From the NCBI RefSeq assembly GCF_036345175.1, contig NZ_CP107780.1, positions 4,712,001 to 4,776,000 on the forward strand: a stretch of 64,000 bases of DNA. Direction: 5' to 3'. The DNA comes from Streptomyces sp. NBC_00576. Lineage in GTDB: Bacteria; Actinomycetota; Actinomycetes; Streptomycetales; Streptomycetaceae. The notes below the pieces were generated by a model. That model was not told the DNA's origin. It was given only the letters and a program-made list of their open reading frames with translations, and searched no databases. Every line of letters starts with the position of its first letter. The stretch's first letter is position 1. Below, in pieces: positions 1-7,727 of the stretch. Made by a program: the position numbers and the translations under genes.

Positions 1-83
1 CCGGCTCGGCAACCTCCCGGGCGACCGACAGGCGGAACTGTTCTCGGCCAGGACCCCGGATTTTCGATTGCGATAGCAACGCA

Positions 84-89
84 TACCCT
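84..89 (+). promoter_or_regulatory. -10 box of a probable leaderless start
   Basis: TACCCT lies 7 nt before the ATG of the hydrolase gene and there is no Shine-Dalgarno sequence. This is the spacing expected when transcription starts at the start codon. No -35 box is evident. Confidence 0.45.
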
Positions 90-96
90 TTGCATC

Positions 97-1089
97 ATGG
101 TTGAGAACCGCACGGCGGTCGAGCACCGCATGGTGGACGTGAACGGCATCCAGCTGCACATCGCGGAGGCGGGCGAGGGCCCGCTCGTCGTACTGCTGCA
201 CGGGTTCCCCGAGTCCTGGCACTCCTGGCGCCACCAGTTCGGGCCGCTGGCCGCCGCCGGTTTCCGGGTCGTCGCCCCCGACCAGCGCGGATACGGCAAG
301 AGCGACCGCCCCGAGGACGTGTCCTCGTACAGCATCCTGCACCTGGTCGGCGATGTGGTCGGGCTGATCCACGCGCTCGGCGAGGAGACGGCGTACGTCG
401 TCGGCCACGACTGGGGCGCGCCGGTGGCCTGGCACACCGCGCTGCTGCGCCCGGACGTCGTACGCGGGGTGGCGGGCCTGAGCGTGCCGCCGCCGTTCCG
501 GGGCGACCACCGTCCCCTGGGCGTGATGGAGGCGATGTTCGGCGGCCGTTTCTACTGGAACTACTTCGCCCTCCCCGGGGTCGCCGACGCGGAACTGGCC
601 CGCGACCCGCGCACCACCCTCCGCCAGGTCCTCTACGGCGCCTCCGGCGACTGCCCGGGCGCGGGCAGCGGCAGGCAGCCGCTGGTCGAGCCCGGCCAGG
701 GCTGGCTGGACACGATGCCCGACCCGGAGAAACTCCCGGCCTGGCTCACGGAGGCCGACCTCGACTCCCTCACCGAGAGCTTCGCGGGCAGCTTCACCGG
801 CGCCCTCAACTGGTACCGCAACATCGACCGCAACTGGGAACTGACGGCGGCCTGGCACGGGGCGGTGGTCAGCCCGCCCGCGCTGTACGTGTACGGCGAC
901 AAGGACCTGGTGCCGGCGTTTCCGGGTACGCCTCAACTGATCGAGCGGCTCCCGGAGTTGATGCCAAATCTGCGGCGCGCGCCGGTGGTGCTGGAGGGCT
1001 GCGGCCACTGGACACAGCAGGAGCGGCCGGACGAGGTCAACGCGGCGCTGATCCCGTTCCTTGAGGAGTTGAGGGACAGCGCGAGCTGA
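97..1089 (+). CDS. Alpha/beta hydrolase, epoxide hydrolase-like
   Basis: This 330-residue cytoplasmic protein has the alpha/beta-hydrolase fold of the soluble epoxide hydrolase/haloalkane dehalogenase group. HGFPESW at residues 35-41 forms the oxyanion region. GHDWG at 103-107 puts Asp105 at the nucleophile elbow, where epoxide hydrolases carry Asp rather than Ser. An acidic residue at 268-270 (YGDKD) and His304 in GCGHW complete the triad. A lid region with FYWNYF and NWYRN lies between, as in epoxide hydrolases that use Tyr to polarise the epoxide. The physiological substrate cannot be told from sequence. The ATG at 97 follows a TACCCT box without an SD, suggesting a leaderless mRNA. The gene is convergent with the haloperoxidase gene. 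Confidence 0.88.
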   Translation: MVENRTAVEHRMVDVNGIQLHIAEAGEGPLVVLLHGFPESWHSWRHQFGPLAAAGFRVVAPDQRGYGKSDRPEDVSSYSILHLVGDVVGLIHALGEETAYVVGHDWGAPVAWHTALLRPDVVRGVAGLSVPPPFRGDHRPLGVMEAMFGGRFYWNYFALPGVADAELARDPRTTLRQVLYGASGDCPGAGSGRQPLVEPGQGWLDTMPDPEKLPAWLTEADLDSLTESFAGSFTGALNWYRNIDRNWELTAAWHGAVVSPPALYVYGDKDLVPAFPGTPQLIERLPELMPNLRRAPVVLEGCGHWTQQERPDEVNAALIPFLEELRDSAS

Positions 1090-1103
1090 GCACGCCGCGA
1101 CAA

Positions 1104-1136
1104 ACGGAACTCCTGCTCGATGAGCAGGAGTTCCGT
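1104..1136. terminator. Bidirectional hairpin terminator
   Basis: A perfect 15-bp inverted repeat (1104-1118 with 1122-1136, 3-nt loop) lies 15 nt after the hydrolase stop, between two convergent genes. It has no long U tract, as is common in high-GC actinobacteria. Confidence 0.8.
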
Positions 1137-1190
1137 CCTGTCCGGGGCACCACCGGGCACGGGACCCGGTCCCGGACCTGAACCGGGACC

Positions 1191-1214
1191 CGGCACCGGC
1201 ACCGGCACCGGCAC
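1191..1214. repeat. CGGCAC hexamer repeat x4
   Basis: Four exact tandem copies of CGGCAC, preceded by further GGGACCCGG-type inverted words, sit just before the 3' end of the haloperoxidase gene. Probably a slippage-prone non-coding tract. Confidence 0.75.
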
Positions 1215-1219
1215 CGGCC

Positions 1220-2653
1220 CTAGAACTTGCGCAGCTTCGTGGCGAAGACGTGGGCTGCGACCTTGTCGCCCAGGGTGAGGCCGTCCTCCGCGTCCCACGG
1301 GAAGTGGACTCCGAGCCAGACCCTGCTGTAGGCGTCCTCGGTGGCCGCCGCGCTGAAGCTGGTGAAGTGGCGGGTCTTCACCGGTGACTGAGGCTCGTCG
1401 GTGGTCATGTCGAAGGCGATGTTGTCGCTGCCGAAGTAGCGCTTCATCACCCCTGCCCAGGCCGCGCCGAACGTCGCGTGCCCGGAGGCCCAGGCCGGGA
1501 AGCACGGGTTGACGTTCACGCCCGCCCGGGTTTTCAGCAGCGGCTTCCACTCCGGGTCGAGCCCGCCTTCCCGGATCGCCGACACCGGCCGCCACAGGTC
1601 GATCGGTGTCAGGAACTTCACGTCCCGTACCGCGATCCCGGCGTCCGCCATGGCGAGGGAAACGAGCGCGAACAGCCGAGCGTTCTCGTACGTGTTCAGG
1701 CGGCGGGCCTCGGAGATCTCCCGGGTCGCCTGAAGCAGCTGGCCCGGCGGCTTGTAGGTGCCGTTCTCGTCGTTGGCCCAGAACCAGGCCGCCGCCTCCT
1801 GATCCGGGGTCCGGTTGACAACGGGCGTACGCGCGGTCGGCTTGTCGGCGCCGGCCGACCGCACCGCCTCGACCTGCGCCTTGTAGGCGTCGCTGACCAG
1901 CAGCTTCTCGTACGTCCCGTACAGGCCCGGGGTCGCCGGGCGGAACTGCGAGCCGGAGGTGAGGGCGAAGGGCTTCACCTCGCCCCAGAACGGTGTGACT
2001 GCCTGGCTGTCGCGCTCGCACGAGGGATCGGGCATGTCCGGGTAGCTGGTGGGCCGCCACGCGCCGGGCTTGTTGTCACCGACGTACACCTTGGGATTGG
2101 CGGAGCCGTCGCCGGTTCGCGCGTTCCTCATCTGCGTGACCATACGATTGACAACCGTGACGTCGAGCAGATCGAACTCGGTGGGCGCGGTGCCGAACCG
2201 CTCAAGGAACTTCGAGTCGAGGAACTGCGTCTGGTTCTCGTACAGCCCCAGCAGGATGTTGTACGCCGTACGGCCGATCACCCGTTCCTCTTCGTCGGGA
2301 CCCTGGACCCAGCCGTCGTACTTGTGGGCGTAGATGTACTGCTCCGAGGTGATCTTGCCATTCCACTTCAGTTGGTACGAGCTCTCCGCGTCGTAGATCG
2401 CCGCGTTCAGCATCGCCGCGGAACGGGACATCGGCCCCGGGCCGCCCCCCTCACGCCGGATGACCTGGAGCAGGACATCGTTCCAGTAGTGGACGGGATC
2501 GGCGATCTGCTGTTGCGGCAGCGCCGCCTGTGCCGGCTGCGAAACGACGGTGAGCACGCTGCCAGTGGTCGCCAGCACCGCCGCCGTGGCCAGTGCCCGG
2601 CGCCACCTCCCCCTGCTCGGCCGGACGGATCTGATGCTCATATGCATGTTCAT
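1220..2653 (-). CDS. Secreted vanadium-dependent haloperoxidase/PAP2-type phosphatase
   Basis: This 477-residue protein carries a cleavable signal peptide (basic N-terminus with RGRWRR, hydrophobic stretch, then AQA-AL near residue 43). The C-terminal half has the vanadate/phosphate pocket shared by vanadium haloperoxidases and PAP2 acid phosphatases: a Lys followed by LWRP, then SGHATF, then SRVWLGVHFPWD, with Arg and His as the final ligands. Many Streptomyces homologues are annotated as haloperoxidases without proof of halogenation, so halide oxidation versus phosphatase activity is open. The ATG is preceded by a G-rich SD (GGGGGG). The gene is convergent with the upstream hydrolase and divergent from the sortase cluster, so it is probably monocistronic and exported. 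Confidence 0.85.
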   Translation of the reverse strand: MNMHMSIRSVRPSRGRWRRALATAAVLATTGSVLTVVSQPAQAALPQQQIADPVHYWNDVLLQVIRREGGGPGPMSRSAAMLNAAIYDAESSYQLKWNGKITSEQYIYAHKYDGWVQGPDEEERVIGRTAYNILLGLYENQTQFLDSKFLERFGTAPTEFDLLDVTVVNRMVTQMRNARTGDGSANPKVYVGDNKPGAWRPTSYPDMPDPSCERDSQAVTPFWGEVKPFALTSGSQFRPATPGLYGTYEKLLVSDAYKAQVEAVRSAGADKPTARTPVVNRTPDQEAAAWFWANDENGTYKPPGQLLQATREISEARRLNTYENARLFALVSLAMADAGIAVRDVKFLTPIDLWRPVSAIREGGLDPEWKPLLKTRAGVNVNPCFPAWASGHATFGAAWAGVMKRYFGSDNIAFDMTTDEPQSPVKTRHFTSFSAAATEDAYSRVWLGVHFPWDAEDGLTLGDKVAAHVFATKLRKF

Positions 2654-2990
2654 GTCAGCCCCCTATTCGCCTGCCGGCGCCATGAACGTCTCCGGCTGGA
2701 CGTGGAAAGCCTGGCATTCCAAGTGCTTGATGCCATCCCGCACTGGTAGGAGTGCCTGTAAACCTGTGGCGTAGGTACGGGTAAACCCGTGGGGTACGTC
2801 TGGGCAACCCGAGCCGCCGCTCACCATCCCCGCCGCCGCCCTCTGCCGACCACCTGACGACTTTGCCATCTCTTTACAACCCGTTCGGCCGCCGACTCGT
2901 CTCTCCCCTCGATCCGTCACTCAGCCCGCCCAGCCCAACCCGCCCTCATCCGGGCGCGGTTCGGGGCGGACGACGAAAGAGAGCGATTCC
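2654..2990. other. Intergenic region with an imperfect direct repeat
   Basis: This 337-nt divergent spacer holds no gene. It has a 16-nt direct repeat, GTAAACCTGTGGCGTA at 2758-2773 and GTAAACCCGTGGGGTA at 2781-2796 (13 of 16 identical, 23-nt period), which may bind a regulator of either flanking gene. The 2991 gene has a purine-rich SD (GAAAGAGAG). Confidence 0.5.
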
Positions 2991-3410
2991 ATGCGCCGTA
3001 CCGTGCGCCGTACCGTCCTCAGCGCCGTGGCACTCGCGGCCACCGCCGTACTCGCGGGCACCGCACCCGCGTTCGCCGACGGCACGAGCCCGACCCCGGT
3101 CCCCAGCACCGCGCCGACCGAGGCCACCCCGGAGCCGAGCGAGGCGCCGACCGAGGCGCCCCAGGAGCCGAGCACCGCACCGACCCAGGTCCCGGCCGAG
3201 GAAGCCTCCCCGGTTCCCGGCGACGCTCCCACCACCGACGCCCAGATCGCCGAGGTTCCGAAGGGCGCCCCCAACACCGGTGTGACGCCGACGTCGACGG
3301 ACTCCGGAACGCCGGGGACGCTGATCGGCGGGGGCGCTGCCGCCGCCGCGTTCGCCGTGGGTGGCGCCGCGGTGTTCGTCGTACGCCGTCGGCGGACGAC
3401 CGGCGCGTGA
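2991..3410 (+). CDS. Pro/Thr-rich cell-wall protein, probable sortase substrate
   Basis: This 139-residue protein has an N-terminal signal peptide (MRRTVRRTVLSAVALAATAV, cleavage after AFA near residue 28). A low-complexity Pro/Thr/Glu/Ala stalk (TEAPQEPSTAP-like words) follows to about residue 95. It ends with a cell-wall sorting signal: the motif APNTG near residue 96, a Gly/Ala/Val-rich hydrophobic segment (about 110-130) and a basic tail RRRR. The motif differs from canonical LPXTG and from the LAXTG of class E sortases. The stop overlaps the GTG of the downstream sortase by 4 nt (GTGA), so the two are translationally coupled and this is its likely dedicated substrate. Function beyond a wall-displayed stalk is unknown. 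Confidence 0.8.
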   Translation: MRRTVRRTVLSAVALAATAVLAGTAPAFADGTSPTPVPSTAPTEATPEPSEAPTEAPQEPSTAPTQVPAEEASPVPGDAPTTDAQIAEVPKGAPNTGVTPTSTDSGTPGTLIGGGAAAAAFAVGGAAVFVVRRRRTTGA

Positions 3411-4069
3411 CCGTGCTCTCCAGGCGCGCGTTCGGTACGGGAGCCACGGCTGCCGCTGCCTCGCTGCTCGTGGGCTGTTCCTCCGGCGCCGGGGGCGTAC
3501 GGACGACAGGGACCGCGAGCCCCGGCGGCAGCGCGCCACGCTCGACCTCCGGTAAGCCGCAGTCGACCTCTGGTCAGCACACGTCCGCGAACTCCGCCCG
3601 GGCGGTGGGCCGTTCGGCCCCCGTCCGACTCCGGATCCCGGTCATCGGCGTCGACACCCCGGTCATGCGGCTCGGGCTGGCGTCCGACCGCACCGTGCAG
3701 GTGCCTCCGGTCACCGATCACGACCAGGCCGGCTGGTACGAACACTCGCCGACGCCCGGTCAGACCGGCCCGTCGGTGATCCTCGGGCATGTCACGGTCG
3801 GCGCGTACGGGGACGGCGTCTTCCACGACCTCACGCGGCTGCGCCGGGGCGAGAAAATCGTGGCGCGCCTGGAGAACGGCACGGAGACCGAGTTCGCGGT
3901 CACCTCCGTACGGACGGTGGCCAAGGCCGACTTCCCGGCCGACGACGTCTACGGGAACGTGAGCCGCCCGGAGCTTCGGCTCATCACGTGCGGCGGCCCA
4001 AAGGACGAGAGCGGCTACCTCGACAACGTGATCGTCTTCGCCGCGCTGACGTCGTCGACGAGCCCGTGA
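3407..4069 (+). CDS. Sortase, class E/F-like, with lipobox-like N-terminus
   Basis: This 220-residue transpeptidase belongs to the sortase superfamily. The N-terminus (RRAFGTGATAAAASLLVGC) looks like a twin-arginine or lipoprotein signal with Cys24 as possible lipidation site. A Ser/Thr/Gly linker leads to the beta-barrel domain from about residue 72. His128 (ILGHV) and Cys195 (RLITCGG) are the expected catalytic His and Cys. I could not place the catalytic Arg confidently. It starts with GTG inside the upstream stop codon, so its substrate is probably the preceding wall protein. It should cleave the sorting signal and attach the protein to peptidoglycan on the outer face of the membrane. Confidence 0.85.
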   Translation: MTVLSRRAFGTGATAAAASLLVGCSSGAGGVRTTGTASPGGSAPRSTSGKPQSTSGQHTSANSARAVGRSAPVRLRIPVIGVDTPVMRLGLASDRTVQVPPVTDHDQAGWYEHSPTPGQTGPSVILGHVTVGAYGDGVFHDLTRLRRGEKIVARLENGTETEFAVTSVRTVAKADFPADDVYGNVSRPELRLITCGGPKDESGYLDNVIVFAALTSSTSP

Positions 4070-4101
4070 ACGTACTTGAACGTGCTTGAACGTGCTTGAA
4101 C
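4068..4101. repeat. 10-bp tandem repeat GAACGTRCTT
   Basis: Three copies plus a partial fourth (GAACGTACTT, GAACGTGCTT x2, GAAC) span the sortase stop codon and the first codons of the sigma-factor gene. Copy-number change would shift the reading frame or spacing of the downstream start. Confidence 0.8.
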
Positions 4102-4685
4102 AGAAAGGATGGCGGGCCGCCGGAACGTACGCCGCCGGCCCGTCGTCCTCCCCCACGAGTGCCACATCCGTGGCAACGGCACCATGGAGAGCGTTGAAAC
4201 GGTCCCGCGACAAGGCAGCGTCCGAGCTGTTCGCTGCCCTCTATCCACGCCTGGCCGGCTGGTGCCGCCGGCTCGTCGACGACGACGAGACGGCCCACGA
4301 GATCGCCTCGGAGGCGTTCACCCGCCTGTGGGCGCGCTGGACATCGGTGGAGGAGCCGCGCGGCTTCCTCTATGTGACGGCGGCCAACATCGTCCGGGAC
4401 CACTGGCGCAAACTGGAACGCGAACGCAAGGCCATGCGGCACGTGACCACGGAAGCGGCCCTGCGCCCCCACACCGACCCGTCGGACCCGTCCGTACGCC
4501 TCCTCGTACAGTCGCTGCCGGAACGACTACGCGTCCCGATACTCCTCCACTACTACGCTGACATGCCGATCCGGGACGTGTCCGCCCTGACCGGACGCAA
4601 GGAAGGAACCATCAAGGCCGACCTCCACGCGGCCCGTGAACTGCTCCGCGCCCACCTGAGGAAAAGCCTTGACCACACGGTTTGA
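4086..4685 (+). CDS. ECF-type RNA polymerase sigma factor
   Basis: This protein of up to 199 residues has sigma-70 region 2 (LFAALYPRLAGWCRRLVDD, DETAHEIASEAFTRLW; about 45-90) and a region 4 helix-turn-helix (MPIRDVSALTGRKEGTIKADLHAARELLRAHL; about 157-195), with the short linker of ECF sigma factors. The start is uncertain. TTG at 4086 lies inside the decamer repeat and has no SD; GTG at 4170 would give 171 residues and still keep region 2. The gene follows the sortase by 16 nt and overlaps the next gene by 17 nt, so all four genes from 2991 probably form one envelope-related unit, and the downstream membrane protein is the natural anti-sigma candidate. Confidence 0.87.
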   Translation: MNVLEQKGWRAAGTYAAGPSSSPTSATSVATAPWRALKRSRDKAASELFAALYPRLAGWCRRLVDDDETAHEIASEAFTRLWARWTSVEEPRGFLYVTAANIVRDHWRKLERERKAMRHVTTEAALRPHTDPSDPSVRLLVQSLPERLRVPILLHYYADMPIRDVSALTGRKEGTIKADLHAARELLRAHLRKSLDHTV

Positions 4686-5256
4686 CGACGACCCGGAATT
4701 CGACCCGCCCGGTCCCGACCACGACCCCGACGACCCCCTCCTGATCCTGCTCGCCCCCACGCCCACCTACCTGGGCGCGGCGCCGGGCCGCTACGAGGAG
4801 ATCCGCCGCACCGCGACCCGCCGCCGCCGAGTCCGTACGGCGGCCGGAGTGGGCATGGTCTGCGCCGTCGCCGCCCTCATCGCGCTCCCCCTGAACCTGA
4901 TGACCTCGTCCGAGACCCCCCGCTCCCCGACGGTCCCGATGGCCCCGCCCGTCCCGACGAGCCCGGCGACACCCCCCGCCGACCGCTCGCCGTCACCCGC
5001 CACCCCGCAGCCGTCCGAACCCGCCAGCACCGACCCGAGCGGAGCGTCCGACGCCCCCGACGAAGCACCCGTCGAGGAGCCCACCGAGGAGCTCGACTCC
5101 CCGAGCCAAGCGCCCACCGAGGAGCCGGGCGCCTCGGTCGCCGCGACGCCGGTGTTCTCCCCGGCGGCTTCGACAGCGCCGACTCCGGCGGGGATCTCGC
5201 CGTCGGCGAGCGTGGCTGGGCCCACGGCGACACCGGGCAGCACTGCGGCGCCGTAA
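4669..5256 (+). CDS. Single-pass membrane protein with Pro/Ser-rich exterior, candidate anti-sigma partner
   Basis: This 195-residue protein has an acidic cytoplasmic N-terminus (DDDPEFDPPGPDHDPDD), a basic patch (TRRRRVR, about residues 44-58), one transmembrane helix (about 59-80) and a long Pro/Ser/Thr/Ala/Glu-rich outer region. It starts with TTG at 4669 and overlaps the sigma gene by 17 nt, so translation is coupled. The topology (cytoplasmic head, one helix, outer stalk) fits an ECF anti-sigma factor, but I see no zinc-binding HxxxCxxC motif, so that role is inferred from position only. The outer region resembles the stalk of the sortase substrate upstream. Confidence 0.65.
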   Translation: MTTRFDDDPEFDPPGPDHDPDDPLLILLAPTPTYLGAAPGRYEEIRRTATRRRRVRTAAGVGMVCAVAALIALPLNLMTSSETPRSPTVPMAPPVPTSPATPPADRSPSPATPQPSEPASTDPSGASDAPDEAPVEEPTEELDSPSQAPTEEPGASVAATPVFSPAASTAPTPAGISPSASVAGPTATPGSTAAP

Positions 5257-5360
5257 GAGGTTGGTTGCCGTAAAAAGTTGGTTGGGGACCCAGGTGCCTC
5301 GCGCCGCCCGTGTTAAGGATGACGACGGGAGTGTTCGGCAGGGGATCGGTGGGGAACGGA

Positions 5361-6398
5361 ATGATCGGGACGGTGTTCCGGAGCGAGGACGTGCCTGCGG
5401 CGGACAGGTTCGACTACTGGCGGGAACTGATCGCCCGGACACGCTCCAACGATTTCATCAGCACCCACTCCGCCGATTTCTGGGGAGAGCTACGGCTGTT
5501 GGAGCTGGGGCCGGCGACCGTGATGCAGGTGTCGTTCCTGCCGACGCGTTTTCTGCGGAGCCCGAAAATGGTGCGCCAGTGCGACCGCGAGCTGTATCAC
5601 CTGACGCTGATGCTCGACGGCGGGATGGGCCTCGACCACGCCGGGCGGACCACCACGTTCAACCCACGTGACCTGCACCTGGCCGACAGTTCGCGGCCCT
5701 ACGACTTCCGGCCGGCGGACGACCGGGAACGCCGGGTCGTCCGGGGTGTGGGCCTGGACATACCCAAGGCGCTGCTGCCCCTGCCGCCGCACCGGGTACG
5801 GGAGTTGCTGAACCGGCGCCTGTCGGGGGACGAGGGCATCGGCGCCCTGCTGGCGGACTTCCTCACCGGCCTGGACCGCCAGGCCGACACCCTCAAGCCC
5901 GCTGACGCACCCCGCCTGGGCACGGTCGTCCTCGACCTGCTGTCGGCCTGGCTCGGCCAACTGCTCGACGCGGAGGCCGCCCTGTCTCCGGAGACCCGCC
6001 AGCAGGCCCTGACGGAACGTATCCGCACGTTCGTCCACCAGAACCTGCACGACCCGGAACTGACCCCGCCGGTGATCGCCGCCGCCCACAACATCTCGCT
6101 CAGCTATCTGCACCGCATCTTCCAGCAGCAGGCACAGGGCGAAACGGTCGCCGCCTGGATCCGCCGCCGACGCCTGGAAAACGCCCACCGCGACCTCGCG
6201 AACGGCTCGCTGCGCTGTACGCCGATCCACGTCATCGCCGCCCGCTGGGGCTACCCGCGCCCGTCCGACTTCACCCGGGCCTTCCGCACCGCCTACGGGA
6301 TGTCACCCAAGGAGTACCGGCAGGAGGCAGATCAACGCCGTGCCCTGGCGGCGGAGTTGCCCGTGCACCGGCTCGATCACGAAGCGGGCATCAGGTAG
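5361..6398 (+). CDS. AraC-family transcriptional regulator
   Basis: This regulator of 345 residues has an N-terminal AraC-binding-like cupin domain (AADRFDYWRELI to about residue 190) and a C-terminal double helix-turn-helix (about 230-335; PPVIAAAHNISLSYLHRIFQQ, WGYPRPSDFTRAFRTAYGMSPKEYR). The ATG at 5361 is preferred because GGGGAACGGA precedes it and family members begin MIGTVFRSED. A GTG at 5310 would add 17 residues. It is a likely activator of a nearby gene in response to a small ligand, and the closest downstream candidate is the secreted protein at 6567. The target is not determined by sequence. Confidence 0.87.
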   Translation: MIGTVFRSEDVPAADRFDYWRELIARTRSNDFISTHSADFWGELRLLELGPATVMQVSFLPTRFLRSPKMVRQCDRELYHLTLMLDGGMGLDHAGRTTTFNPRDLHLADSSRPYDFRPADDRERRVVRGVGLDIPKALLPLPPHRVRELLNRRLSGDEGIGALLADFLTGLDRQADTLKPADAPRLGTVVLDLLSAWLGQLLDAEAALSPETRQQALTERIRTFVHQNLHDPELTPPVIAAAHNISLSYLHRIFQQQAQGETVAAWIRRRRLENAHRDLANGSLRCTPIHVIAARWGYPRPSDFTRAFRTAYGMSPKEYRQEADQRRALAAELPVHRLDHEAGIR

Positions 6399-6566
6399 CT
6401 TTCGAAGTGCAAAGCGTGATGGTCGGGTGAAGATCTTTAGTGAAACCAGCCAAACCGGAACAGTCCCCGGGTTTACCCCAGGCTCACTCGTCGTTGCTCC
6501 TGTTACTTTCATCCGCGCCCCTGGAGGCACAACGACCAGCCAGGGTGAAACAAAACGGGAGAAACA

Positions 6567-6977
6567 ATGCGCAAGTTGGCAGTTGGCGTGCTCGCCGGCG
6601 GGATCTTCGCCCTGGGCGCCGGGAGCGCGATGGCGGTCTCGTGGCACACCATTCCGACGCTCACCACGGGGGGCGCATCCTTCACGGGTGGCTCGTACAC
6701 GTTCTGGCCCTCGGGGCAGAACCACGGTGCCTTCGAGTGGGAGGGCAAGCTCAACGACACCGACAACGGTGACGGGCACAACGTCTACATGCAGGTGCGG
6801 GTCGAGGGCTACGACTGGAGCCGCTACAACGGCAAGCAGAAGAGCTCCGTCTCCTTCGACCAGCTGAACTGGGACGGTGCCGCCCAGTACACGGACGACG
6901 CGTACATACGCGTCTGCCGTGACAAGGGCTCGCTGAACCCTGACAACTGCTCGGAGACCAAGCACTACCAGAAGTAG
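6567..6977 (+). CDS. Small secreted protein of unknown function
   Basis: This 136-residue protein has a clear signal peptide (MRKLAVGVLAGGIFALGAGSAMA, cleavage after residue 23) and a mature part of about 113 residues rich in aromatic and polar residues (FEWEGKLNDTD, YDWSRYNGK). Two Cys near the C-terminus (VCRDKGSLNPDNC) probably form a disulphide. I do not recognise the family. A good SD (CGGGAGAAAC) precedes the ATG and a hairpin terminator follows 20 nt after the stop, so it is expressed separately. It sits directly before a two-gene ABC transporter. Confidence 0.75.
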   Translation: MRKLAVGVLAGGIFALGAGSAMAVSWHTIPTLTTGGASFTGGSYTFWPSGQNHGAFEWEGKLNDTDNGDGHNVYMQVRVEGYDWSRYNGKQKSSVSFDQLNWDGAAQYTDDAYIRVCRDKGSLNPDNCSETKHYQK

Positions 6978-6997
6978 TCGGTCACTTCTGCAAAACC

Positions 6998-7026
6998 GCG
7001 GGCCCAGGACATCTTCTTGGGCCCGC
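6998..7026 (+). terminator. Hairpin terminator after the small secreted protein gene
   Basis: A perfect 9-bp stem GCGGGCCCA/TGGGCCCGC (6998-7006 with 7018-7026) has an 11-nt loop and is followed by a T-rich stretch (CTTCTTT). Confidence 0.8.
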
Positions 7027-7052
7027 ACGCTTCTTTGGGGGAAGCCAACAGC

Positions 7053-7727
7053 ATGTCAGAAATCCTCGTTGCCACAGGAGTTGACCTTTCCTATGGCAAT
7101 CAGTCGGCCGTCAGTGATGCCCATCTCTCAGTGTCCCCCGGGGAGGTCGTGGCGATCACCGGGCAGAGCGGTTCCGGCAAGTCCTCGCTCCTCTACTGTC
7201 TCGCCGGTGTCCTCCCCGCCACTCGCGGTCAGGTGCGGTTCGAAGGGCGGACGCTCGGCGATCTCTCCGACGACGAGATCAGCACTCTCCGCCGGGAACG
7301 CTTCGGATTCGTCTTCCAGTACGGCGAGTTGCTGCCGGAACTCACCGTCGAGGAGAACACCGCCCTGCCCCTGCGGCTGGCCGGGCAGCGCAAGGGTCCC
7401 GCCCTCGCGGCAGCCGGCGAGGTGCTCGAGCGCCTCGGACTCGGCGACCTGCGTGAGCGCCGTCCCGGACAGGTCTCCGGCGGGCAGAGCCAGCGCGTCG
7501 CGGTCGCCCGTTCCCTGGTGCACCGGCCCGCGATCGTCTTCGCGGACGAGCCGACGGGATCGCTCGACAGCGCCAACGCCTCCGCCGTACTCAAGGAATT
7601 CCTCGGCCTGGCCCGGTCGCAGGGAACCGCCGTCCTTCTGGTGACACACGACCACGCCATCGCCGCGCAGGCCGACACCCACTACACGATGGCTGACGGA
7701 GTCCTGAGCCCGCGGGGTGCGGTGTGA
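7053..7727 (+). CDS. ABC transporter ATP-binding protein, MacB/LolD-like
   Basis: This 224-residue ATPase has Walker A (GQSGSGKSS), a Q-loop (FQYGELLPELTVEEN), the signature VSGGQSQRVAVARSL, Walker B (IVFADEPTGSLD) and an H-loop (LLVTHDH). The TGSLD form is typical of the MacB/LolD/FtsE group that works with FtsX-fold permeases. ATG at 7053 follows GGGGGAAG. Its stop overlaps the GTG of the permease gene (GTGA), giving a coupled two-gene transporter. No periplasmic-type adaptor is present, as expected in a monoderm. Confidence 0.93.
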   Translation: MSEILVATGVDLSYGNQSAVSDAHLSVSPGEVVAITGQSGSGKSSLLYCLAGVLPATRGQVRFEGRTLGDLSDDEISTLRRERFGFVFQYGELLPELTVEENTALPLRLAGQRKGPALAAAGEVLERLGLGDLRERRPGQVSGGQSQRVAVARSLVHRPAIVFADEPTGSLDSANASAVLKEFLGLARSQGTAVLLVTHDHAIAAQADTHYTMADGVLSPRGAV

